Source: Fluviicola sp.
Lineage (GTDB): Bacteria > Bacteroidota > Bacteroidia > Flavobacteriales_D > Crocinitomicaceae
DNA length: 54,321 nucleotides
Assembly (NCBI GenBank): GCA_031260455.1
Contig: JAIRJW010000033.1
Location: 1-54,321, forward strand
Direction: 5' to 3'
Shown here piece after piece: positions 46,196 to 54,321 of the stretch. The notes below the pieces were generated by a model, which saw nothing but the letters and a program-made list of their open reading frames with translations, did not search any database and was not told the origin of the DNA. Numbering within the stretch: the stretch's first letter is position 1; every line of letters begins with the position of its first letter. The position numbers and the translations under genes are program-made.

Positions 46196-46783
46196 TCAAG
46201 GGATTATTTTCTTTCCGGTTTTATCAATGTAGAACCAGTGAGCACTTTTTACTGCGGTATGCTCACCATCACTGATCAGTTCGCAATCCAGGGCAACCCG
46301 CGCTTTCCCGTTTTCAAACGGATCCGCGCAACTGTATTTGGTTGGGATGATTACCCTTCCCGTTGGGTCCGCATACCCGATTTTTCCGTTTCGTCTGATC
46401 CGGAATAATCCCTCGTTGATGTAATCCGGACCGTTGTCAAAGATGTAAGCTTCAAAGATGAGTTCTTTGTTCCTGTTCACGGCAACTATTCCCTTGTCTC
46501 CGAAACGCTCATCTGAGACGTAGGCGAAAGTGGTGAAAATATCGCTGAAGCAGTTGCTGAACGTTCCTGACGGAATGATTGTGTCGCCAGCTTTGCTGGT
46601 ATAGCCGTAGGATTCTCCGTATTCAAAGGAACCATTGGATGTACAATACAAAGTGTCTTTCGCCGGGATGATGTCTGCATAGTTTTCACCGGCTTCGGAT
46701 CCTGGAGTTTTCTCAGTCTCTTCCGCTGTTGGGGTTGTGCAGGCTGTTGTAATGAGGAGTAAGGGAAAGAATAGATGTTTCAT
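46196..46783 (-). CDS. WG-repeat lipoprotein
   Basis: 195 residues with a lipoprotein signal (LLLITTAC, Cys15). The C-terminal half contains KGIVAVNRNKEL, INEGLFRIRRNGKIGYADPTGRVIIPTKY and FYIDKTGKKIIP, the pattern of WG repeats (KYGYIDxxGxxVIPxxY). About three repeat units are visible. Function unknown; WG proteins are common in Bacteroidota envelopes. It lies convergent with the accessory island and is separated from the tricorn gene by a strong terminator. Confidence 0.82.
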   Translation of the reverse strand: MKHLFFPLLLITTACTTPTAEETEKTPGSEAGENYADIIPAKDTLYCTSNGSFEYGESYGYTSKAGDTIIPSGTFSNCFSDIFTTFAYVSDERFGDKGIVAVNRNKELIFEAYIFDNGPDYINEGLFRIRRNGKIGYADPTGRVIIPTKYSCADPFENGKARVALDCELISDGEHTAVKSAHWFYIDKTGKKIIP

Positions 46784-46820
46784 AGATGTTTATTTGGAGC
46801 TTTTAGTATGATCCTGGAAA

Positions 46821-46862
46821 AATTCCCCGGTCACTGGGCAGGGTACGAAATGCCGGGGAATT
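46821..46862 (-). terminator. Terminator of the tricorn protease gene
   Basis: A perfect 10-bp stem, AATTCCCCGG (46821-46830) with CCGGGGAATT (46853-46862), encloses a 22-nt loop. It has a short T tract on the minus strand and lies 45 bp beyond the stop codon at 46907. Confidence 0.8.
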
Positions 46863-46906
46863 TTATTTTAAAGTATGTACGAAAATACGGGCCATTTTCT
46901 CAAATA

Positions 46907-49900
46907 TTATCTTCCAAGTAAAACATCGACTGCTTTTTTCAGTTGTGCGTCTTCTCCTTTCAGCATCGTGTTGTAATCGTTTACCACTTTATAATCTGGT
47001 TCGCACTGGTTGTTTTCATAGTATTTTCCGTCCATGGTCATCACTCCTACCTGTGGAATTCCGAAAACGAGCGAGTTATCCTGGAGGTTTTCCCACCAAA
47101 CGGCAGTTCCTGTTCCTGGTACCGGCATCCCGATCAGTTTCCCGATTCCAAGGGTTTTGTAAACAACCGGAAACATGTGTGCATCAGAGTAGTTTCCTTC
47201 CCCCATCAGAACGCAGCTTGGTTTGGTCCATTTCGAGCCTGGTTCCAAACCTATTTTCTGACCTCTCGGCACGAAATTAATATACTGTTTTCCGGAAAGG
47301 AATGTTGCCAGGTCGTCATGTAACCAGCCACCACCGTTAAAGCGCGTATCTACGATTAATGCCTGTTTGTTGATATATTTTCCCATTACTTGGTTGTAGA
47401 ACTCGCGGTAGCTGCGGTCATCCATACCGCGAATGTGCATGTAACCTAATTTTCCGCCGGATAATTTTTCCGTCATGGCTTGCATGCGTTTTACCCAGCG
47501 TTGGTAAAGCAATTCATTTTGTGCACTTGCGGAGATCGGCTTTACGGTTTCTTCCCAGCGTTTTCCGCTTGCAGGATCATATATGGAAAGCAAAACCTGT
47601 TTCCCGACTTTCCTGTTCAGTAAAGGATAATAATTCAGTTCCGGTTTGATTTCCACACCGTCAATTTTCTCGATAATTGCCCCGGCTTTGATCTTTGTAT
47701 CAGAGCTTACCAATGGGCCTTTATCCAGAATTTCTGCAATTTTCAACCCATTTCCGGTGAAATTTTCATCCAGGATTACTCCTAACTGAGCTGTTTCGTC
47801 CCCGTTTTCTTTTCTGACGAAAAAGCGGCAACCGGTGTGGGAAGCATTCAGTTCTCCGAGCAATTCACTGCACATTTCAGCAAAATCATAGTTATTGTTA
47901 ATATGAGGAAGGAATTTAGCGTATGTTGTTTTATAATAGTTCCAGTCCGTTCCCTGCAGATCGGCTACGTAGAATTTCGCTTTCACCTGGCGCCACATGT
48001 GCTCAAATAAATAAGCGCGCTCGGCATATCCGTCCTGTGTGCGTTCTGCTCTGAACGGGATATTTTTCTGTTCTCCTTTTTCGAGATCGAGACGTGTCAG
48101 ACGTCCGTCGATAATCGCAAAGAGATTCTTTCCGTTCTTGTCCATTGTTGCACCCCAAAATCCGTTAGCTTTCAATGGAATGAGCATTTTTGTTTCACGC
48201 TCTTTGAAATCGCGGACATACAGGTTTATACCGTCTTCGTTCGGAGCGAGGTAATACAGTTTTTCACCTTTCGGATCCATAAAAGCATCGTGCAGGAACG
48301 AAGAATTTTCTGTTAAACGCACTTGGCGGTCTTCCAGTCCGGGCAAATCGATTTTCAATGATTCTGCTTTCTTCGTTGTGTCAGTTTTCTCCGTTTTTCC
48401 TTTTTTTGCGGTACTTTCGGATTCTTTCTCTTTGTCGGCTTTTTCTTGTTGTTCTTTCCAAAGTTCATAATCCGCCTTTTTCATTTTGAACAAGTCAAAG
48501 GTATTCTGATCGAGGAAAAGCCCATAGGCATCCTGCTGAGAACCGTGACTTGACACATTTTTCATCCCGTCTCTGTTGGAGAACCACAAAATCATTTTCC
48601 CGTTCATCTGGAATTTCGGACCACTGTTTGAAAAACCGTTCCGGGTTAGCTCCAGCATCGGCTCTTTTCCACTTACATCAATCAATCCAAGCTGTTCGTG
48701 CCAGTTCCCGTCCTGCAGGTAACTCACCAGAATGTATTTGCTGTCCGGTGACCAGTTGAACCCCTGGTCTCCGTCGCTGTAGGAGTAATTTTTTGTCTCT
48801 GGCAATACATTGCGGATTTTCTTGCTGACAATGTTGTAAATGCTGATTCCGGTCCTGTTTTCCAGAAAGGCAATTTCCTTACCGTCCGGAGAATATTGCG
48901 GCTGGAAGGATTCGTTTTCGGTTACAATCAGGGAATCCTCTTTCAATAGAGTAGAAGCATAGAAATAGCTTTCTTCTTTTCGTACCAGGGTTGTTTGGTA
49001 GATTCCCCATATTTTGTTTCGTTCGGAAGCATAAAGAATGGCTTTTCCATCTGGTGAAAAACTCACATTGCGTTCTTCTTCCGGGGTATTGGTAATCTGT
49101 TTGGTAACTTCGTTTTCCAGCGAAACGGCGAATACATCCCCATGATTGATGAAAACTACTTCTTTTCCGTTCGGAGATACTGCAATTTCAGATGCATTGC
49201 CTGTTTCAGTTATATTCCTGATATCTGCATTACGGTCTTCTGCGTTGATTTGAATGTTTACCTTTTGTGGGTTTGAGCCTTCTTTTTGCGTGTAAATTTC
49301 CCCGTCGTATCCGTAGCAAAGTGTGTTGTCGTTTGAAATGGAAAGGAAACGAACCGGATTCTTGTCGAACTTTGAAACCTGGGTGCCGGAATTCGGACTA
49401 TTCGGATTCAATTTCCAGACATTGAATGAGCCGCTTTGTTCACTTAAGTAAAACAAGGCAGATTCATCGCTGTTCCAGACCGGATTGCGGTCTTCGCTTG
49501 CAAAATCCGTCAGTTGAGTGAATTTATCGCTGTTTTTCTCATACATCCATACATCGCGTGTAACGGACGATTGGTGATGTTTTCTCCACGGGTCTTCGTA
49601 CCCCTTTTTATCGTGGAAGATCATTTTAGTTCCGGCTTTGTTCCATTTGATATTTTCTGCGGCGATGGATAATTCTTGCTTTTCGCGTCCGCCATTGGTT
49701 CCTGTGGAGTAGATTTCACCCAAAGCGCTATATGGAAACTGTGACATAGCGGCATTGTCCACCCGGGTTGCTGTGAAAATGATCCGTTTTCCGTCCGCCG
49801 AAAGACATTGCGGGTAATCATTGCTTGAATGGAATGTTAAGCGTTTGGTATTTCCTCCTTGTAACGGAATGGAGAATACGTCAAAGTTCCCGTAGCGGTC

Positions 49901-50167
49901 TGATGCAAAATAGATTGTTTTTCCGTCAGCAGAAAATACCGGCATGAAGTCGTAGGCATCGCTGAGTGTAACAGGAGTAGCGGTTCCGCCGCCGGAAGCT
50001 ACCTGGTATAAATCACCTTTGTATTCAAATACGATCGTTTTTCCATCAGGAGAAATAACCGGATACCTCATCCAGAGTGGCGCGTTTGGATTCTCTTCAG
50101 AAGATGTTGGCGTGCGGAGACTCATTACCATAGCACCAATCATGACCCAAGCAAATAGTTTCTTCAT
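46907..50167 (-). CDS. Tricorn-like S41 serine protease
   Basis: 1086 residues from ATG 50167, with an N-terminal signal peptide (MKKLFAWVMIGAMVMS). The first half is a TolB/WD40-like propeller region with repeated SPDGK motifs (PVISPDGKTIVFEYKG, SFSPDGKAILYAS). A second propeller, interrupted by a Lys/Glu-rich linker (about residues 590-625), follows. Then come the core with the S-H pair in NASHTGC, a PDZ domain, and the catalytic Ser in GNYSDAHMFP. The late CEPDY Glu completes a tricorn-type active site. Archaeal tricorn is cytoplasmic; here the signal predicts the periplasm, where it probably degrades peptides. Confidence 0.92.
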   Translation of the reverse strand: MKKLFAWVMIGAMVMSLRTPTSSEENPNAPLWMRYPVISPDGKTIVFEYKGDLYQVASGGGTATPVTLSDAYDFMPVFSADGKTIYFASDRYGNFDVFSIPLQGGNTKRLTFHSSNDYPQCLSADGKRIIFTATRVDNAAMSQFPYSALGEIYSTGTNGGREKQELSIAAENIKWNKAGTKMIFHDKKGYEDPWRKHHQSSVTRDVWMYEKNSDKFTQLTDFASEDRNPVWNSDESALFYLSEQSGSFNVWKLNPNSPNSGTQVSKFDKNPVRFLSISNDNTLCYGYDGEIYTQKEGSNPQKVNIQINAEDRNADIRNITETGNASEIAVSPNGKEVVFINHGDVFAVSLENEVTKQITNTPEEERNVSFSPDGKAILYASERNKIWGIYQTTLVRKEESYFYASTLLKEDSLIVTENESFQPQYSPDGKEIAFLENRTGISIYNIVSKKIRNVLPETKNYSYSDGDQGFNWSPDSKYILVSYLQDGNWHEQLGLIDVSGKEPMLELTRNGFSNSGPKFQMNGKMILWFSNRDGMKNVSSHGSQQDAYGLFLDQNTFDLFKMKKADYELWKEQQEKADKEKESESTAKKGKTEKTDTTKKAESLKIDLPGLEDRQVRLTENSSFLHDAFMDPKGEKLYYLAPNEDGINLYVRDFKERETKMLIPLKANGFWGATMDKNGKNLFAIIDGRLTRLDLEKGEQKNIPFRAERTQDGYAERAYLFEHMWRQVKAKFYVADLQGTDWNYYKTTYAKFLPHINNNYDFAEMCSELLGELNASHTGCRFFVRKENGDETAQLGVILDENFTGNGLKIAEILDKGPLVSSDTKIKAGAIIEKIDGVEIKPELNYYPLLNRKVGKQVLLSIYDPASGKRWEETVKPISASAQNELLYQRWVKRMQAMTEKLSGGKLGYMHIRGMDDRSYREFYNQVMGKYINKQALIVDTRFNGGGWLHDDLATFLSGKQYINFVPRGQKIGLEPGSKWTKPSCVLMGEGNYSDAHMFPVVYKTLGIGKLIGMPVPGTGTAVWWENLQDNSLVFGIPQVGVMTMDGKYYENNQCEPDYKVVNDYNTMLKGEDAQLKKAVDVLLGR

Positions 50168-50266
50168 ATTTTGATTTGAAATTAGTAATTTTGTATAGAT
50201 ATCCACTTATTTTCGCTATTGTAACCTTCCCCAAAAAATGTAGCCTTTCCCATTTTCAGACAGGGA

Positions 50267-51760
50267 TTAAATATAATTATTTCGTGCCAATTTTCGGTAA
50301 TCAATTTTTGAGTGATGTCTTGGGTCAAGTGGGAGTGAAGTAAAATAACGAATTTCATCGTATTCAAAATCCGATATATTTTTTTCGTTAAAAAAATTAG
50401 TTGTGCAAAGCGCTAAGATCAATTTATTTTTTACAAGTAATAATGTTCCTGCCGTGACGCCTTCAATATTTTTGAGTCTGTTTTCTATTACAAAAGGATA
50501 ATATATTTTTTCGTTGTGGTGAATGATTTGGGAGGTGCGTCCGGTTAAAAATAACTGACCTTTTTCGTCTAAATATCCGCTATCTCCGGTGCGGTGCCAC
50601 GTTGTTTGTTCTGTTTTAATTTTATTTTCGGCAACTGCTTGCGGATTGTCTGTGTACGATGTATTCACGGCTTTTCCGCTTACGATTATTTCGCCGATGT
50701 TTCCCTTTTGTAATTCCAAACGGCTTAATTCTTTTTCTGTTGTTTGAGGCAAATATTGTGCAGAAATAATTTTCAGCAACACGGATGGAACAGGTTTTCC
50801 GGCTAAAAGTCCGAAAGTATTTTTGTTTTCTGTCACTTCATTTGCTTCGCATTTGCTTATTGGTTCTGCTTCGGTAGAGCCATAAACAATTGTAAATTTT
50901 GTATTGTCAAATGCTTTTGAAATTTTTTCCGCATCCGATGCAAATACAGGCGCACCGCCCGAAATAATGTGTTGCAAAGTGGTTTGTTCATGTACGGCAT
51001 CAGCCAGTTGAAGTAAATAAAAAGGCGAAGCAATCATGCTGTCTACTTTATGTTTTTTTATTTGCGCTAAAATTTTTTTTGCGTCAAAACTTTTGGGTTT
51101 GGAACTTTTGAAAGCCGCAATCACAGATGTAATGCCCAAGCCAAGATGAAGCAACAACACAACAGGCAACATCGTCATGCTCACTTGTCCTTTCAACAAC
51201 GGATGAAGCGCATCAAATTGTACTTTTAAAAATTCGTGACTTCTATCAGCTGCTTTCGGAATTCCGGTGGTACCTGTTGTGAAAGTAATCAGTGCGGAAT
51301 CCGAAGCCTGTGTTGGTTTTAAGGCGTTTTGTGTTGTGTATGCGATTTTTTTCGCAGGATGAAGAAACACCGGAATTTTTCTTATCTCCGATATAAACAA
51401 ACCGACAATTCTATATGGGAGAGGAGCTACGAATGCTTTGCATTTTGCAATTTTACAACACATAGAAAGTCGTTTAACGCTTACCCATTCATCAACAAAA
51501 ACGGCAACAGCGCCCATTGAAAAAATGGCAAGAACAATTCTGTACAAGTCAATTCCCATGCCCACAAAAACCAAAATTCGATCGCCTTTTTTTATTCCTT
51601 TTTTTTCAAAATAGGCAATCGTATTTTTTACTTCCTGTTCCAATTGATGAAACGAGACAGCCTTATTTTCTTCAATAATAGCATATCGTTCGGGAAACGC
51701 TTTGCAGGTTTTGTAAAATAATTCCGTTATATTAAAATTCGTTTGAACTTCCATATTCAT
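50267..51760 (-). CDS. AMP-forming acyl ligase, OleC-like
   Basis: 497-residue ANL-superfamily adenylating enzyme. P-loop TTGTTGIPK (161-169), YGSTE (293-297), TGD (391-393) with GYLDEKGQLFLTGR, and the C-terminal catalytic Lys485 in HSKIDYRKL. The YGSTEAEPIS segment and overall length recall OleC-type and fatty acyl-AMP ligases rather than classical acetyl-CoA synthetases. It would activate a carboxylic acid, probably a fatty acid, as acyl-AMP or acyl-CoA. The start overlaps by 4 bp the GNAT gene stop. Last gene of the AT-rich lipid operon. Confidence 0.87.
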   Translation of the reverse strand: MNMEVQTNFNITELFYKTCKAFPERYAIIEENKAVSFHQLEQEVKNTIAYFEKKGIKKGDRILVFVGMGIDLYRIVLAIFSMGAVAVFVDEWVSVKRLSMCCKIAKCKAFVAPLPYRIVGLFISEIRKIPVFLHPAKKIAYTTQNALKPTQASDSALITFTTGTTGIPKAADRSHEFLKVQFDALHPLLKGQVSMTMLPVVLLLHLGLGITSVIAAFKSSKPKSFDAKKILAQIKKHKVDSMIASPFYLLQLADAVHEQTTLQHIISGGAPVFASDAEKISKAFDNTKFTIVYGSTEAEPISKCEANEVTENKNTFGLLAGKPVPSVLLKIISAQYLPQTTEKELSRLELQKGNIGEIIVSGKAVNTSYTDNPQAVAENKIKTEQTTWHRTGDSGYLDEKGQLFLTGRTSQIIHHNEKIYYPFVIENRLKNIEGVTAGTLLLVKNKLILALCTTNFFNEKNISDFEYDEIRYFTSLPLDPRHHSKIDYRKLARNNYI

Positions 51761-52740
51761 AGCTCTTTATAAAAAAGTTTATACTTTCTAAAAGGTTTGC
51801 CTGAAAACTTATTTGACATTTTCACCGATGCATTATTTTGGTGCATGAAAGCATGAAGCACCGTTTGGTATTTATTTTCTATTGCAATTTTTATTATTCT
51901 ACGAGAGAGTTCGTATGCAAGTCCAGCATAGCGGGCATCGCTTTTTCTGCCGAGTGTTTTTATAATCATTCTTTTTTCGTGTTTGCAATAAAAGTCGTGC
52001 AGCGCAAGTATTAACCCTACAATTTCTCCATTGTCTTCCGCTATTAAAACTAACTCAGGATGGATGATATTTTTCAACGCAATATATTTAGAAAGAAAAA
52101 TTTCTTCGCCGATTTCAGTATATAAAAAATTATTATGAAAAATTTCTTTGCAGAACGAAAAAATATTTTTCATTTCCGTTTCATAGTTATTTATATCTAA
52201 TGTTCTAAACAAAAAAGTTTCATTCAAAATCGTTGGTGTATCTGGTAAAACCAACGCTGTATTTATTTGTGTAACATACTCTGCAGCTGTTTGAAAACCG
52301 AAGTTTTTGAATTGTTCGGCATAATAATGTTTATGAAAAGGTTCGCCGAAATAGCTGTCGGTTATCGGTTCAAGAGCAAACCGATAGGAATTCCAAGTGG
52401 AGCCGTTAAACGGACCTATTAAATATTTATAACCTTGTTGTTGGCAATATTCCGCAATAGTTTGCAACAACATTTTGCTTGCTTCCGCATTTTCAACACA
52501 TTCATAAAACGCCAGACAGACGGCGTTTTCATTGTTAAAAAACAAATCGGGGTTTTTTATTACACAAGCGGTTGCTGCTATTTCATTGTTGGCATAAAGC
52601 ACAAAGCCTTTGTCGAAATTTTTATCAATCGTTTCGTTGCATTGCAAATTGGGATAAGGATCATACAGCATCGCACTAAATTCCTTACTTATTTGCTGAA
52701 ATTTTTCTCTGCCATCAATGGATTTGATTTTCATACGCAA
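51757..52740 (-). CDS. GNAT-superfamily acyltransferase
   Basis: 327 residues with a probable double GNAT layout. The second half has EIVGLILALHDF and the acetyl/acyl-CoA-binding GRKSDARYAGLAYELSRRII segment (about 260-280). The first half includes LIGPFNGSTWNSYRF (about 112-126), a block known from long GNAT proteins of unknown substrate. It overlaps the neighbours by 4 and 10 bp. In this operon it could transfer the acyl group made by the ligase onto an amino lipid (inference). An ATG 6 bp downstream is an alternative start. Confidence 0.8.
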   Translation of the reverse strand: MRMKIKSIDGREKFQQISKEFSAMLYDPYPNLQCNETIDKNFDKGFVLYANNEIAATACVIKNPDLFFNNENAVCLAFYECVENAEASKMLLQTIAEYCQQQGYKYLIGPFNGSTWNSYRFALEPITDSYFGEPFHKHYYAEQFKNFGFQTAAEYVTQINTALVLPDTPTILNETFLFRTLDINNYETEMKNIFSFCKEIFHNNFLYTEIGEEIFLSKYIALKNIIHPELVLIAEDNGEIVGLILALHDFYCKHEKRMIIKTLGRKSDARYAGLAYELSRRIIKIAIENKYQTVLHAFMHQNNASVKMSNKFSGKPFRKYKLFYKEL

Positions 52741-53393
52741 GGATAAAAATACAATACAAAAATTATAGAAACAGGAATGGTTAAGTTGTCCAAACCTTTG
52801 TTGGTAAACGCTTCTGCAAATGTTGCCGCGAGTGGAATAAGAAAAAGAAACAATACATTATTTGTGGGCAGTAATAAAAAATTTACAGCCAATGCCACAA
52901 GAAAAAAAGCAATTGAGCCGACTATTGTTTTTTGTTCTTTTCCTATGGAAAATTTTCCGAATGGAAATCGTTGTCCGAAAAGTGCAGCAACAGGGTCTGC
53001 CAAAGCCATTGTGAGAATGGGTATATAGAAATAAAAATAGTTTTGAGAAAAATTTTTTGTTTTAAAATAATAAAAAACGAAAGTAAGAATTACGACGGCG
53101 GGATAAGCAAGACTGCCGTAGCTTTTGCGTTGAACGGAATTGATGGAAGGCAGAAATCCGAATTGTAAACTGATAGAAAGTAAAATAAAAAATAAACCAC
53201 AAATAACAATCACCCAAGTGTAATGCGTGAATAAAACCGGGAAAAACATCGTTAATAAACCGGTGCCGATATGAACGAATTTTCTCGTATATTCTGCATT
53301 CACTTTTGCAAAACGATACAGCAATTCTGCTGCGCCAAACAGCGCCAGAAAAAAACTGCTCAGTAAAAAAAAGTTTATCAAATTATCATTCAT
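52731..53393 (-). CDS. DGK1/SEC59/phytol-kinase-like membrane protein
   Basis: 220 residues with about six or seven membrane helices. The family motifs of CTP-dependent lipid kinases are visible: RKFVHIGTG (about 35-43), KSYGSLAYP, ADPVAALFGQRF (about 131-142), KTIVGSIAFF and AEAFTNKGLDNLTIP near the C-terminus. Yeast DGK1 phosphorylates diacylglycerol with CTP, SEC59 acts on dolichol, and VTE5 on phytol. The DUF3419 partner, which would use diacylglycerol if it is BtaA-like, makes a diacylglycerol-related substrate attractive here. Overlaps its neighbours by 10 and 8 bp. Confidence 0.85.
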   Translation of the reverse strand: MNDNLINFFLLSSFFLALFGAAELLYRFAKVNAEYTRKFVHIGTGLLTMFFPVLFTHYTWVIVICGLFFILLSISLQFGFLPSINSVQRKSYGSLAYPAVVILTFVFYYFKTKNFSQNYFYFYIPILTMALADPVAALFGQRFPFGKFSIGKEQKTIVGSIAFFLVALAVNFLLLPTNNVLFLFLIPLAATFAEAFTNKGLDNLTIPVSIIFVLYFYPCV

Positions 53394-54321
53394 TTTTTAT
53401 TTCGGTTACAAATCGTTTATAGAAAAATCCTTTATCTGTCTGCTTTTTCGCTTTGTTATACAAAGAAAAAGTTTCGGGAAAAGAAGTTGAAAAAACTCTG
53501 TCTACCATCAAATTCCAATAGCTGATAATGGTTTTGTTAGGCAAATTTCGTACAAGCATTTGATGAAATTCTGCAAACTCTTTTGCACTCATATATTCAA
53601 AGATGTTAGAAAAATTACAGAAATTAAAATTATTTTCTTTTCGTATAAACTCATGAGCAAATCCTTGCTTTAAGGTTAACGCCGAAAGATTTCGTTTTAT
53701 CAGTTCAAAATTTTCTTTTCTTAAATAAAATGGAAGTTGTGGTTGAAAATTTCCTGTAAAAATATAATGCAAAAAATAATTTGTTTGGCAATCTTTGCTT
53801 TTCAAATGCTTTGCTGCTTGTGTGTAAATAAATTCGGCTACGGGAATTTCCACCTGATTCAAATACGTTTTTGTTCTGCCGAATCTGCCTGATACAAATT
53901 TTCCAAAAAACAATTTGAAGAAAAATTTCCATCGTATTGTGTTCCATTTTTGATTGTAAAAATCAATTTGAGCTTGTTCTGTTTTTTCGCTCAACAATTC
54001 TTCTATTGTTTTTTTAGAATGAATAAACGGCATCACACTATTACGAAAAAACCGAAAATAATTTTCAAATTTTCCTGCGTGAATAATTCCTTTATGAATT
54101 TCATTTTCGTGGCTTTCCCAATATTTTCGGGAAGCGGATGAGAGTTGTTTTTTTATCGTTTCAAAAAATTCTTTTGCTTGTTGCGAGCCGAGAAAAAATT
54201 GCAATAATTCTTCATAAGAAAGTTCCGAAAATGCAGCGACTTTTAGCTCGAAAAGGTGCAACTGAACTGCGTTTACATCAACCACACAAAGATTTTTCGG
54301 TGCCGTAGCGAGCAAGGCAAA
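53386..54321 (-). CDS. BtaA-like DUF3419 aminocarboxypropyl transferase, 5' end outside window
   Basis: The frame stays open to the right edge, so the N-terminus is missing; about 311 residues are visible. The fragment begins FALLATAPKNLCVVDVNAVQLHLFELK, matching the SAM-binding region of DUF3419, whose known member BtaA moves the 3-amino-3-carboxypropyl group of SAM to diacylglycerol. The conserved C-terminal block SNIFEYMSAKEFAEFHQML and the later TIISYWNLMVDR agree. A related aminocarboxypropyl transfer is likely; the acceptor lipid is not fixed by sequence. First visible gene of the operon. Confidence 0.88.
   Translation of the reverse strand, partial: FALLATAPKNLCVVDVNAVQLHLFELKVAAFSELSYEELLQFFLGSQQAKEFFETIKKQLSSASRKYWESHENEIHKGIIHAGKFENYFRFFRNSVMPFIHSKKTIEELLSEKTEQAQIDFYNQKWNTIRWKFFFKLFFGKFVSGRFGRTKTYLNQVEIPVAEFIYTQAAKHLKSKDCQTNYFLHYIFTGNFQPQLPFYLRKENFELIKRNLSALTLKQGFAHEFIRKENNFNFCNFSNIFEYMSAKEFAEFHQMLVRNLPNKTIISYWNLMVDRVFSTSFPETFSLYNKAKKQTDKGFFYKRFVTEIKNE

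Noticed and set aside
50182..50367. Short minus-strand frame of 61 codons between the tricorn and ligase genes
   Set aside because: Overlaps the end of the ligase gene in another frame; no recognisable features.

Overview
The window looks like the chromosome of a Bacteroidota member, most likely Flavobacteriales and perhaps close to Fluviicola/Crocinitomicaceae (inference from gene content; no search was run). The signs are a 289-residue primary sigma factor without region 1.1, a giant secreted adhesin ending in a type IX secretion (T9SS) type B sorting domain, many short-signal lipoproteins, promoters of the Bacteroidota TAnnTTTG type and few clear Shine-Dalgarno sites. No rRNA, tRNA, CRISPR array, transposase or phage gene was seen.

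Layout. 1-1080: a small accessory patch with a frameshifted lipoprotein gene and a long imperfect hairpin repeat, next to ndk. 1.7-5.8 kb: a DtxR/MntR-type regulator in one operon with a TroABCD-like Mn/Zn ABC importer, closed by a strong terminator. 6.0-9.3 kb: Nudix hydrolase, lipoprotein, gyrB. 9.6-15.2 kb: envelope proteins (secreted unknown, glutathione peroxidase, OmpA-domain protein, a membrane protein interrupted by an amber codon, a TPR lipoprotein). 15.3-20.2 kb: folK, sppA, a 59-bp tandem repeat, murB, a DEAD-box helicase. 20.3-23.7 kb: an iron/haem/cobalamin-type ABC importer led by a PaiB-like split-barrel gene. 23.7-29.4 kb: comM-like ATPase, a FkbM methyltransferase, htpG behind a near-consensus sigma-54 promoter, and a TerB-DnaJ protein. 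29.7-33.9 kb: the adhesin with six Ig-like repeats. 33.9-38.8 kb: RsmI-like methylase, low-molecular-weight phosphatase, rpoD, priA. 38.9-44.8 kb: lipoprotein, double-VOC protein, patatin fused to an outer-membrane barrel, RlmL-like rRNA methylase. 44.8-46.2 kb: a small accessory island. 46.2-50.2 kb: WG-repeat lipoprotein and a tricorn-like protease.

50.3-54.3 kb: a strikingly AT-rich, tightly overlapping four-gene operon that runs off the right edge: BtaA-like DUF3419 protein, DGK1/SEC59/phytol-kinase-like membrane protein, GNAT-like acyltransferase and an OleC-like AMP-forming acyl ligase. It has the parts for a modified membrane lipid built on diacylglycerol and is the best candidate here for an undescribed system. 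Other points worth checking are the A AAA AAC frameshift, the in-frame TAG, the sigma-54 promoter of htpG, and several start codons only a few bases beyond the -7 box, which suggests leaderless mRNAs.
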